Positions 8,384 through 15,434 of a stretch of DNA of 64,000 nucleotides are shown in pieces. The notes beneath the pieces are model-generated. The model was not told the origin of the DNA, made no database searches, and saw nothing but the letters and a program-made list of their open reading frames with translations. The DNA is from Streptomyces goshikiensis (GTDB lineage: Bacteria; Actinomycetota; Actinomycetes; Streptomycetales; Streptomycetaceae), in NCBI RefSeq assembly GCF_014650555.1, contig NZ_BMVE01000010.1:186001-250000 (forward strand). Direction: 5' to 3'. The position numbers were made by a program, and so were the translations under genes. How positions within the stretch are numbered: the first letter of the stretch is position 1; the number at the start of each line of letters is the position of its first letter.

Positions 8384-8770
8384 GTGGCAGTGGATGGGTA
8401 CGGGACGGTCGGCGGCGACGGTCCGCGATTCACCGTGGACGTGCGCTGGAGCGGTCGTACGGCCGTGGTGGCCGTCGCCGGGGAGCTGGACCACGACCAC
8501 GCGGAACCGCTGCGCGAGGCGATCTCCGGGGCGCTGGAGCAGGGGGCCGAGCGGATCGTGGTCGACTGCGAGCGCCTGGCGTTCTGCGACTCGACCGGGC
8601 TCAACATCCTGCTCAGAGGGCGTCTGGAAGCCCGCGAGACGGGCAGCTCCGTGGAACTCGCCGCGCTGGGGCCCACCGTGGCCCGCATGTTCGACATCAC
8701 CGGCGCGAAGGCCGTGTTCACCGTGTACCCGGAGCTGCCCGAGGACCTGGCCGACCGGAACCGTCCCTGA
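8384..8770 (+). CDS. STAS-domain anti-anti-sigma factor
   Basis: A 128-residue single STAS-domain protein. The core is VVAVAGELDHDHAEPLREA, then CDSTGLNILLR, where the Ser of DSTGL is the residue phosphorylated by the anti-sigma kinase in SpoIIAA, RsbV and BldG. In the unphosphorylated state such proteins bind HATPase anti-sigma factors and free a sigma factor. The start is uncertain: GTG 8384 is listed, and GTG 8390 is only two codons later; both lie behind a weak GGAAGC site. It is transcribed toward the convergent flavin-reductase-like gene. Likely partners are HATPase proteins such as that at 10178-10654. Confidence 0.88.
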   Translation: MAVDGYGTVGGDGPRFTVDVRWSGRTAVVAVAGELDHDHAEPLREAISGALEQGAERIVVDCERLAFCDSTGLNILLRGRLEARETGSSVELAALGPTVARMFDITGAKAVFTVYPELPEDLADRNRP

Positions 8771-8809
8771 AGCCGGTTTGCTGACGTCGGTTTCTTGGCC
8801 GGCCCGGCG

Positions 8810-9319
8810 TCAGGCGGGGTGGCCCGGTGTGAGCCCCTCCACGTCGCGCAGGGCCAGCAGTCGGGGCGCGGGCCCGGCATCCCGGTCGGGCGACTGCTCG
8901 ACGGGGGCCAGCAGGAAGCCCACGTGGTCGCCGGTGTCCTCCATGCGCTGCTCGATCCGGCCGACGAACCAGGCACGGGCCTCGCTGAGCACCGGAGCCC
9001 CGTCCGCGCTCGGCCGCCACGGGACCCGGGCGAACTTGTCGACGCGGGCGCCGCACTCGGTGCCGAAGAGTTCCGCGAGCTCCCGCTGGTCGCCGCCGAG
9101 CACGTGTACGGCGAGGAAGGATGCCTCGCGGGCGACCCGGAGCGTGTGGTTCGCCGTGGACAGCCACACGACGAAGCGCGGCGGATGGATCGAGCACTGC
9201 GAGGCGAAGCCCACCAGGCACCCCGCCCGCGCGCCGTCGGCCGCCGCCGCCGTGACCACGTACATCGTGCCGTCCGGTGGCTCCGCGAACGCGACCAGCT
9301 CGGGATCACTGCCGGTCAT
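8810..9319 (-). CDS. flavin-reductase-like (FMN-binding split barrel) protein
   Basis: The 169-residue sequence matches the flavin reductase-like domain: an N-terminal strand with TMYVVTAA, an SIHPPRFVVWLS segment that normally contacts FMN, then an ARVDKF strand and the C-terminal GDHVGFLLAPVE region. Members reduce FMN or bind it in redox enzymes, usually as dimers in the cytoplasm. The gene overlaps the preceding STAS gene by 14 bases (start 9319, STAS stop 9306), so they are co-translated. The pairing with a signalling STAS protein is unusual and may mean redox or light input, but that is inference. Confidence 0.82.
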   Translation of the reverse strand: MTGSDPELVAFAEPPDGTMYVVTAAAADGARAGCLVGFASQCSIHPPRFVVWLSTANHTLRVAREASFLAVHVLGGDQRELAELFGTECGARVDKFARVPWRPSADGAPVLSEARAWFVGRIEQRMEDTGDHVGFLLAPVEQSPDRDAGPAPRLLALRDVEGLTPGHPA

Positions 9320-9704
9320 GGCCGGCTCCCTCCGGATCGGCGCAGTCGGGGAAGTACGGCCGGGTGCCGGTCAGATCGAGCAGTCGGGCCACTTGCCCGC
9401 TCATGCCGTGGATCCGGAACCGCCGGACGCCGTCGGCCCCCGACTCCATCGCCTCCAGGCGGGCCCGCAGCAGGGCGTTCAGCCCCGCGCAGTCGCAGAA
9501 CGTGACGGCCGCCAGATCGACCGTCACCCGGGGGCTGGAGCGCAGCGCCGAGAACAGGACGTCGCGCACGTCCGTCGCGCGGTCGAGATCCACTTCTCCG
9601 GCGAGGACGACGACCGCGCCCCCCGTGCCGTCCGGCTCCACGCGGACGGTCAGCTGCGAGTCGCCGGGCGGTGTCGTCGCCGTACCTTCCCGAGCGAGGG
9701 ACAT
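9306..9704 (-). CDS. STAS-domain protein lacking the phospho-acceptor serine
   Basis: This 132-residue STAS protein starts at 9704 behind GGGAG. The fold markers are present (VVVLAGEVDLDRATDVRDVL and the strand before the regulatory loop), but the loop reads FCDCAGLNALL. Compared with CDSTGLN in the sister gene at 8384-8770, Cys replaces the phosphorylatable Ser and Ala the following Thr. It may therefore be a constitutively active antagonist or one regulated by thiol chemistry. It overlaps the flavin-reductase-like gene by 14 bases, which would fit a redox theme. The protein is otherwise of normal length. Confidence 0.85.
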   Translation of the reverse strand: MSLAREGTATTPPGDSQLTVRVEPDGTGGAVVVLAGEVDLDRATDVRDVLFSALRSSPRVTVDLAAVTFCDCAGLNALLRARLEAMESGADGVRRFRIHGMSGQVARLLDLTGTRPYFPDCADPEGAGHDRQ

Positions 9705-9801
9705 CTCCGACTCCCTTGGCCCCAGTGGATCGCTGACAAGGCGATCGTGCGCCGAGGCTCTGTCTTACGTCAAGAATTACGGGAAATGTATTTCGCGTGT
9801 T

Positions 9802-9819
9802 GTCTCACGCGAATGAGAC
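9802..9819. promoter_or_regulatory. inverted-repeat operator candidate upstream of winged-helix regulator
   Basis: GTCTCA (9802-9807) and TGAGAC (9814-9819) form perfect 6-base arms around a 6-base spacer, placed 17-34 bases before ATG 9836. The centre spacing of 12 bases is near one helical turn, as expected for a dimeric winged-helix protein. An autoregulatory site for the downstream gene is the simplest reading. Confidence 0.5.
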
Positions 9820-9835
9820 GACGCATGATGGAGGC

Positions 9836-10153
9836 ATGGAGAACCATGAGACGCGGCGTCCGGCGTGGACGTTCCTGACCAACCACGCCCGGGTGCTCGT
9901 GGCGATCTCAAGGGACCCGGGCGTCCGGCTCCGCGATGTGGCGGCCGCTTGCGAGCTCACCGAGCGGACGGTCCAGTCGATCGTCGCCGACCTCGAAGCC
10001 GACGGCTACCTCACCCGCTCGCGCGACGGCAGGCGCAATCGGTACGAGATCGCGGAAGGCGCTATGTTCCGGCACCCGGCGGAGGCGGGGCACGAGATCG
10101 CGGGCCTCCTCGACCTGCTGGCGGACGACACCCGCTCCGTACGGATGCCGTGA
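9836..10153 (+). CDS. winged-helix (MarR-like) transcriptional regulator
   Basis: About 105 residues from ATG 9836. The sequence is a compact winged helix: NHARVLVAISRDPGVRLRDVAAACELTERTVQSIVADLEADGYLTRSRDGRRNRYEI, here split into helix 2 (LRDVAAAC), recognition helix (TERTVQSIVADLEADGY) and wing (RDGRRNRYEI). The short C-terminus probably provides dimer contacts. A GTG at 9797 would extend the frame by 13 codons, but that start would place the perfect inverted repeat at 9802-9819 inside the gene, so 9836 is preferred although GGAGG lies very close to it. This family of small regulators is common in Streptomyces; its ligand is unknown. Confidence 0.82.
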   Translation: MENHETRRPAWTFLTNHARVLVAISRDPGVRLRDVAAACELTERTVQSIVADLEADGYLTRSRDGRRNRYEIAEGAMFRHPAEAGHEIAGLLDLLADDTRSVRMP

Positions 10154-10177
10154 CGCCGCTCGGGGTGTGGTTCCCCG

Positions 10178-10654
10178 GTGAGGGGGCACACGAAGGGGAG
10201 AGAGCACCAGCAGCAACACCAGCCACAACGGGACGTGAATGGCGTGACTCCTGGGGAGCATGCGTCACACCGGACGGGAATCAGGACTCCCTCCGGCGCC
10301 GGTGAGGCCCGCGCACTCATGGCCGAACTCCTCGGGGACGCCCCGGGGGCGGCCGGGCCGCCGCTCAGCGAGGAGGCCCGCGCGGACGCCTTCCTGGTCA
10401 CCTCGGAACTGGTGACCAACGCCGTCCGGCACGGCGGCGGCCTCACCGGATTCGCCGCCGAGATCAACGGGGAACTGCTGAAGATCACCGTCACGGACGC
10501 CAGCGACAAGTCCCCGCGAACCGCCGAGAGCCACAGCGCGATGTCGGAGGGCGGCTTCGGCTGGCCCCTGATCTGCCTCCTCGCCGAGCAGGTCTCCATC
10601 GCCCCGCTCCCCGGCGGCGGCAAGACCATCCAAGTGACCATGCCGCTGCGCTGA
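10178..10654 (+). CDS. HATPase_c_2 anti-sigma/serine kinase-like protein
   Basis: The protein contains a GHKL ATP-binding domain of the RsbW/SpoIIAB group: N-box SELVTNAVRHGG, G1-like VTDASDKSP and G2-like GGFGWPLICLL. Such proteins phosphorylate STAS partners and may bind sigma factors. In Streptomyces dozens of small stand-alone HATPase proteins of about 140 residues occur. The start is unclear: GTG 10178 gives 158 residues with a Gln/His-rich head, while GTG 10235 or 10244 would give 139 or 136 residues and a more usual length. It lies 24 bases after the winged-helix gene on the same strand and may be co-transcribed. Confidence 0.82.
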   Translation: MRGHTKGREHQQQHQPQRDVNGVTPGEHASHRTGIRTPSGAGEARALMAELLGDAPGAAGPPLSEEARADAFLVTSELVTNAVRHGGGLTGFAAEINGELLKITVTDASDKSPRTAESHSAMSEGGFGWPLICLLAEQVSIAPLPGGGKTIQVTMPLR

Positions 10655-10668
10655 CCAGGCGTTCCGGT

Positions 10669-10701
10669 GCACCGGCGCGCGCGGCCGGCGGGCGCCGGTG
10701 C
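10669..10701 (+). terminator. GC-rich hairpin terminator after HATPase gene
   Basis: Perfect 10-base arms GCACCGGCGC (10669-10678) and GCGCCGGTGC (10692-10701), starting 15 bases after the stop codon. There is no T tract, as is usual for Streptomyces hairpin terminators. Confidence 0.6.
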
Positions 10702-10732
10702 GTTCAGGGACCATCAGGGACCACCCCCGCGA

Positions 10733-10759
10733 GCTGCGGGGCGCGCGGCGCCCCGCAGC
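10733..10759 (+). terminator. second GC-rich hairpin before amidotransferase gene
   Basis: A perfect 12-base stem, GCTGCGGGGCGC (10733-10744) and GCGCCCCGCAGC (10748-10759) with a 3-base loop. Together with the hairpin at 10669 it forms a double barrier between two genes of the same orientation. It could instead lie in the leader of the downstream gene. Confidence 0.5.
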
Positions 10760-10801
10760 GCCTCCGGTTAAGCTCGGAATGGCCGGAAGGGGATGATCGC
10801 G

Positions 10802-11677
10802 ATGTGCCGCTGGCTCGCGTACTACGGTTCGCCGATGATGCTCGACGCGGTTCTCTACCGCCCCGAGCACTCGCTGATCAACCAGAGCCTGCACGCGCGC
10901 ATGGGCGTGGAATCCACCAACGGCGACGGGTTCGGCGTGGGCTGGTACAGCGAGTACGGCGACGGCACTCCGGCGGTGTTCCGCGACATCGGCCCGGCCT
11001 GGAGCGATCGCAACCTGCTGGAACTGTCCGGCCACGTCCGTTCGAGCCTGTTCTTCGCCCATGTCCGCGCGTCCACCGGATCGGCCATCCAGCAGACCAA
11101 CTGCCACCCCTTCCGGCACGGCCGCTGGCTGTGGATGCACAACGGCGCGATCACCGACTTCCACCGGCTTCGGCGGGACCTGTGCATGGCCGTGGACCCG
11201 GCCCTGTTCTCGTCCATCGAGGGCTCGACCGACTCCGAGGTCATGTTCTACCTGGCGGTCACCTTCGGTCTCGACCAGGACGTCCCGGGCGCCGTGGCCC
11301 GTATGGCGGGCCTGGTGGAACAGGTCGGCAAGGAGCACGGGGTCGAGGACCCCATGCAGATGACGGTCGCGGTCAGCGACGGCGTCCGCCTGTGGGCGTT
11401 CCGCTATTCCAGCCAGGGCAAGACCCGGTCGCTCTTCTACAGCAGCAAGGCCGAGACGGTACGACACCTCCACCCCGAGATCGACTTCCTGCGGGAGGTC
11501 TCCGACGACACCCGGCTGGTCGTGTCCGAGCCGCTGGGCGATCTGCACGGGGTGTGGAACGAACTCCCCGAGGGCAGCTACACGGTCGTCCCGTCCGGAG
11601 CGTCGGGCGACTACTTCCCGTTCGTACCCGAATTCCCGCTGGACCGGCCCCTCGTGCCCCCGGGCGAATGGAGCTGA
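10802..11677 (+). CDS. class II glutamine amidotransferase
   Basis: The start at ATG 10802 is fixed by the need for Cys2: the protein opens MCRWLAYYG, and after removal of Met the N-terminal Cys is the nucleophile of Ntn amidotransferases. GGAAGGGG lies ahead at proper spacing; an ATG nine bases upstream would bury the Cys. Other conserved pieces are GDGFGVGWY, RASTG, NCHPF, WMHNGAI and STDSEV, all of the YafJ/EgtC-like group (about 250-290 residues). Such enzymes release ammonia from glutamine or hydrolyse gamma-glutamyl amides, as EgtC does in ergothioneine synthesis. No ergothioneine genes adjoin, so the substrate remains open. Confidence 0.92.
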   Translation: MCRWLAYYGSPMMLDAVLYRPEHSLINQSLHARMGVESTNGDGFGVGWYSEYGDGTPAVFRDIGPAWSDRNLLELSGHVRSSLFFAHVRASTGSAIQQTNCHPFRHGRWLWMHNGAITDFHRLRRDLCMAVDPALFSSIEGSTDSEVMFYLAVTFGLDQDVPGAVARMAGLVEQVGKEHGVEDPMQMTVAVSDGVRLWAFRYSSQGKTRSLFYSSKAETVRHLHPEIDFLREVSDDTRLVVSEPLGDLHGVWNELPEGSYTVVPSGASGDYFPFVPEFPLDRPLVPPGEWS

Positions 11678-11769
11678 ACCACGGCGGCGCCGTTTGACGG
11701 GCCCCGGCCTGCGGAAGACAACCCTGTCGGCCGACGGATCCGAACGGCCGGCGTCGAGGGGGAACGCGG

Positions 11770-12786
11770 GTGTGGGAACGTGTCGTACAGGATGGACGCT
11801 GGGCGCTGTGGCTGGTCTGCGCCTGCTACCTCGTGGTGGTGTACATCACCAGCCGCGGGCTGATCGGCGCACCCCGCTACCGCCTGTTCCAGGCGCGCGT
11901 ACACGACTGCCGGGCGCGCGCCGCGATCCTCGCCGCGACGATATCCACCGCATCCGTTGATTCCGCCGATACCACCGATTCCGTCGCGAAGTCCGCCGTC
12001 CTCAAGGCGATCAACGAGCGGCTCGACGGGTTCGGGGTCGGCGGACAGGTCGTCTGGCGCCTGCTGCCGCAACGCGCGGTCATCGCCATCCCCCTGTCCA
12101 AACTGGCGGCCGCCTGGCGGGCCTTGCACCACGCCGAGACCCAACTCCTGCGCCTGGAGGGCCCGGAGGAGATCGCGCTGCGCGGCCTCACCCTCCGGCT
12201 GCGCCTCGCCTGCGACCCCGACCCGGTCAACAACTCCCTCGGGACGCAACTCGCCGCGCACGCCGGTGACGCCCCGGCCGAACGCGCCCTGCTCATCGCC
12301 GCCACGGAAGAACTCCACCGGCAGGAGGACGACGACTTCGAGCGCGAGTACGAGCACCAGCGCATCGCGCTCTGGCTGGCGCTCACCGGTGTCGCCGCCG
12401 TGCTGCTCCTCGGGCTCGCGCTCGACCACCGGCTCTCCATGCTCCTCGGCGGCCTGGGCGGGTTCCTGTCGCCGCTCATCGGTGTGATGCGCTCGCAGCG
12501 GCCCACGTCCTGGGGCGTCCTCGTGCTCGCGCCGGTCGGCGGCGCGCTGGCCGCCCCCGGCGGGCTGCTCCTCGTACGGATGCTCGCCGATCCGGAGCTG
12601 AACCTCCTCGGCCAGGTGTTCCTGCACAACTCGTGGGGCGCGCCCGCGCAGCCGATCTCCCTCGCCGTCGCCCTGCTCTTCGGGTTCTCCGGCACCCTCT
12701 TCTCCCGGCTCGCGCTCGCCGCCACCGGCCAGCTCGTCCCCACCTCCGGGCGGACGGCGCGACCGGGGCCACCGAGCCGTCCCTGA
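11770..12786 (+). CDS. membrane protein with C-terminal helix bundle, unknown function
   Basis: A 338-residue protein from GTG 11770 after GAGGGGGAA. It has one N-terminal membrane helix (about residues 12-29), a soluble middle part of about 170 residues with an EELHRQEDDDFEREYEHQ segment likely to be helical, and four C-terminal hydrophobic helices. Residues SPLIGVMRSQRPTSWGVLVLAPVGG link two of these. The layout, a cytoplasmic domain flanked by membrane anchors, is seen in unstudied actinobacterial proteins; no enzymatic motif is recognised. The gap to the upstream amidotransferase gene is 92 bases. Confidence 0.75.
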   Translation: MWERVVQDGRWALWLVCACYLVVVYITSRGLIGAPRYRLFQARVHDCRARAAILAATISTASVDSADTTDSVAKSAVLKAINERLDGFGVGGQVVWRLLPQRAVIAIPLSKLAAAWRALHHAETQLLRLEGPEEIALRGLTLRLRLACDPDPVNNSLGTQLAAHAGDAPAERALLIAATEELHRQEDDDFEREYEHQRIALWLALTGVAAVLLLGLALDHRLSMLLGGLGGFLSPLIGVMRSQRPTSWGVLVLAPVGGALAAPGGLLLVRMLADPELNLLGQVFLHNSWGAPAQPISLAVALLFGFSGTLFSRLALAATGQLVPTSGRTARPGPPSRP

Positions 12787-13382
12787 CCGGCCTCCGGGTG
12801 GAAGCGGGCGGGGCCCACCGCCGTACGGGTGGTGGTGCTGATCCCCTCGAAACCAGCCGGCGGCGGACGCGCCGGCGGCCGTGACCAGCCAGGCCGCGGC
12901 CCCGATGGCGCCGTCATCCCTGGAATGGCGCATGCCGCTCGGAACGCTGCGATTTCAAACCGCCCTGAAGCGCTGCGCGTTGAGTTTGAGCGGAAGTGGA
13001 GTCCATTGAAAATGCGGCCAATTGGCCCCGGCTTCGCGCGGTCGCGGAACTTGTCGCTTCTCGCGTACGGGAGTTGGCGGGCCGGGCGGCAGGGAGCATC
13101 CGAATGAGGGCCGCCGCCGCGCGGGGTCTCGACGGGCTGTGGGGCGTGACCGTCGGGAATGACCCAAACGGCGGTCTCCGGGCTGAATTCAGGAATGGCG
13201 GTCCTAACTATTAGTTAGCACTTGGTGTAAAAACGGGACAAAGTTCCTCGTGTCCGATGGCGTTGGGTGCAGTAGATCGGAGAAGACTGGACGGCCATTG
13301 GGAGCCACGACACAAGCCGACACGAAACCGGATCTCCTCAGCGATCTGACTGTTGCCTGTAAGCGATTACGGAGGTAGCACG
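12787..13382. other. 596-base region without a convincing gene
   Basis: Several short frames cross this stretch but none has the third-position GC pattern together with a ribosome site. From about 12,940 onward the GC content falls, which is unusual here. It contains the palindrome at 13204-13218, a short inverted repeat GGACA/TGTCC near 13233-13257, and the leader of the NlpC/P60 gene. A long 5' leader with regulation is likely. I looked for the c-di-AMP (ydaO) riboswitch often found before cell-wall hydrolase genes in Streptomyces and could not recognise its conserved blocks. Confidence 0.45.
13204..13218. promoter_or_regulatory. AT-rich palindrome CTAACTA-T-TAGTTAG
   Basis: Perfect 7-base arms around a single base, 165 bases upstream of the NlpC/P60 start. 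An AT-rich palindrome is conspicuous in DNA of about 70% GC and looks like an operator for a MarR- or TetR-type dimer. The regulator is not identifiable. Confidence 0.45.
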
Positions 13383-13883
13383 ATGCCCAGCTCCAGGACG
13401 GAATTCCGCAAGGCCCGGAGGGACGCGTTTCCCCTCGGCGTTCCCCCCAGGACTCTCGCTTCCCTTTCCCTTGTCACGCTCATGGCGGCCGGTACGCTGA
13501 CCGGCCCGGCCGCCCCGGCCCAAGCGGCCGGCCGCTATGGGGCCAAAGCCGTCATGGTGGCCGCTTCCAAACAGGGCTCCCCGTACGCGTACGGGGCGAC
13601 GGGACCCAACCGGTTCGACTGCTCGGGCCTGATCCTCTACGCCTTCCGCAAGGCGGGCAGACCGCTTCCACGGACCGCCAACCAGCAGTACCAGCACACC
13701 AGACACATTCGGCAGGCCGACCGCGTACCCGGTGACCTGGTCTTCTTTCCGCGTGGCGCCACCATGACCCACGTGGGCATCTACGCGGGCCACGACAGGA
13801 TCTGGCACGCCCCCCGGCCCGGCACCCGCGTCCGGCTGGAGCGGATCTGGAGCGAGCGGGTCCGATACGGCCGCGCCACCTGA
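13383..13883 (+). CDS. secreted NlpC/P60 cell-wall hydrolase
   Basis: ATG 13383 follows a full GGAGG with 8-base spacing; the frame is open further upstream but without a ribosome site. The product is 166 residues. Residues 1-48 are a long, basic Sec signal peptide ending near PAQAAG. The rest is a minimal NlpC/P60 (C40) domain with the catalytic Cys in RFDCSGL, His in MTHVGIYAG and a further His in IWHAPRPG, and the VPGDLVFF motif. C40 enzymes cleave D-Glu-gamma-diaminopimelate bonds in peptidoglycan stem peptides. There is no binding domain, so the enzyme is among the smallest of its kind. It may act in hyphal growth or spore germination. Confidence 0.93.
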   Translation: MPSSRTEFRKARRDAFPLGVPPRTLASLSLVTLMAAGTLTGPAAPAQAAGRYGAKAVMVAASKQGSPYAYGATGPNRFDCSGLILYAFRKAGRPLPRTANQQYQHTRHIRQADRVPGDLVFFPRGATMTHVGIYAGHDRIWHAPRPGTRVRLERIWSERVRYGRAT

Positions 13884-13925
13884 TGACCCAAGCGGAGCCA
13901 TTCGGGAGCGTGTTACCGTCGCGCC

Positions 13926-14324
13926 ATGTCCAAGGGCGAGATCGACGCGGTGACCGCCGAATTCTTCGGTGCCTTCGACAACCGGGGCGGCAGGGCCGCC
14001 GACCTGGACCGGATCCGGAGGCTGCTCCTACCGGGTGGTGTGATCGTCAAGACCGGCCCGGAGTTCGCGGCGTACACCGTGGACGAGTTCATCGAGCCGC
14101 GCCGGCGGTTGCTGTGCGGGGGCCGGATGGTCGAATTCTCCGAGTGGGAGACCTCCGAACGGACCGATATCGCGGGAGACATCGCGTCGCGCTTCGGCGA
14201 ATACCGTAAGTCGGGGATTCTGGACGGTGAGGCCTTCGAGGGCGGTGGAACCAAGACCATCCAGTTCGTCCGTACCCCCGAGGGCTGGCGGATCGCGGCA
14301 TTCGCCTGGTACGACCAGCCCTGA
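13926..14324 (+). CDS. NTF2-like/SnoaL-type small protein
   Basis: A 132-residue cytoplasmic protein with the pattern of an NTF2-like cone: N-terminal helix DAVTAEFFGAFDNR, a middle strand AAYTVDEFIEPRRRLL and final strands TKTIQFVRTPEGWRIAAFAW. This closing strand set is typical of DUF4440 and related folds, which serve as small-molecule binding proteins or isomerases, or dimerisation modules. No catalytic residue set is clear. It starts 42 bases after the hydrolase stop, in the same direction, and is followed by the VOC protein gene; co-transcription is possible but not required. Confidence 0.72.
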   Translation: MSKGEIDAVTAEFFGAFDNRGGRAADLDRIRRLLLPGGVIVKTGPEFAAYTVDEFIEPRRRLLCGGRMVEFSEWETSERTDIAGDIASRFGEYRKSGILDGEAFEGGGTKTIQFVRTPEGWRIAAFAWYDQP

Positions 14325-14466
14325 TTCCGGCGACGAATGCCGCCCGAAGCCACCGGCTCCGCCCGCGGTGGCGACGGCCGTCGCGTCACCCGTACGGCCC
14401 GATTCGGTCCCTACGGCCCGGTCAGGGGATGGCCCGTCCTTCCCCCCCACCAATCCGGAGGCATCC

Positions 14467-15273
14467 GTGCCCGACATGAACGGCCCCTACAAGCCCGGCA
14501 CCCCCTGCTGGATCGATCTGATGGTTCCCGACCAGCAGGCGGCGCTCGACTTCTACAGCGACCTGTTCGGCTGGCAGGGCGAGGTCGGCCCGCCGGAGAC
14601 CGGCGGGTACTCGGTCTGTCAGCTCAAGGGCAAGCCGGTCGCCGGGATCATGAAGGCGATGAACCCCGACGGGACCGTGCCGGACCCGATGCCGCCGACC
14701 GTGTGGACGACGTACCTGTCCACCGACGGGATCGAAGCCACCCTCAAGGCGGTCACCGATGCGGGCGGCAGCGTCATGGTGGGCCCGATGGACGTCATGG
14801 AACTCGGGCGGATGGCCGTCATCACCGACCCGACCGGCGCCGTCGTCGGCCTCTGGCAGGCCGGCTCCTTCGACGGCGCCGGCATCGTCAACGAGCACGG
14901 CGCGCTGATCTGGAACGAGCTGAGCACCTCGGACACCGACGCCGCCGCCGCGTTCTACTCGGCCGTACTCCCCATCAGCCCGGCCCCGTCCCAGATGCCG
15001 GGCGCCCAGGGGTACACCGAATTCAAGGTGGGGGGACGCGCGATCGGCGGAATGATGGACCTCTCCTCGATGCCGCCCGGCGTCCCGCCGCACTGGCTTC
15101 CCTACTTCCACGTCGATGACGTCGACAGCATCCAGGCCGCAGCGGTGCGGTCCGGCGGCAGCGTCAAGGCCCCGGCCTTCGACATGGCCGCCGGCCGGAT
15201 GGCCGTCCTCTCCGACCCGCAGGGCGGAACCTTCGCGGTGATCACCGCATCGGAGCCGGATCAGTCGGCTTAA
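14467..15273 (+). CDS. tandem VOC (glyoxalase/bleomycin-resistance fold) protein
   Basis: GTG 14467 lies 6 bases after GGAGG and gives 268 residues; ATG 14476 is an alternative three codons in. Two VOC domains are seen. Each starts with a WIDLMVPD- or WNELSTSD-type strand followed by AALDFYSDLFGW or AAAAFYSAVL, and each ends with GRMAVITDPTGAVVGLWQ or GRMAVLSDPQGGTFAVI. Two-domain proteins of this type in Streptomyces include hydroxylases and antibiotic-binding proteins. Metal ligands of glyoxalase I are not evident, so a binding or protective role is as likely as catalysis. Confidence 0.85.
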   Translation: MPDMNGPYKPGTPCWIDLMVPDQQAALDFYSDLFGWQGEVGPPETGGYSVCQLKGKPVAGIMKAMNPDGTVPDPMPPTVWTTYLSTDGIEATLKAVTDAGGSVMVGPMDVMELGRMAVITDPTGAVVGLWQAGSFDGAGIVNEHGALIWNELSTSDTDAAAAFYSAVLPISPAPSQMPGAQGYTEFKVGGRAIGGMMDLSSMPPGVPPHWLPYFHVDDVDSIQAAAVRSGGSVKAPAFDMAAGRMAVLSDPQGGTFAVITASEPDQSA

Positions 15274-15434
15274 GCCGTCCGCCGCCCGGTCTGAGCGGTG
15301 AGGCCGCCGTACGCGTCGTCGAAGGCGGTCACTCTCTCGGGCCGGGCGCCGCGGTCCCGCTCGCCGACCACCCGCAGGGTGCGGGGCAGGCCGTCGCGGC
15401 CAGCAGGGCCGTCTTCCGCCGTAGCTCTCCAGAG

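Noticed and set aside
12996..13214. Possible 72-residue gene ending in the AT-rich palindrome
   Set aside because: No ribosome site, composition unlike neighbouring genes and no recognisable fold; its stop codon is part of the palindrome.
13204..13382. c-di-AMP (ydaO) riboswitch before the NlpC/P60 gene
   Set aside because: The conserved sequence blocks could not be found by eye, so no riboswitch is claimed; an Rfam search would settle it.
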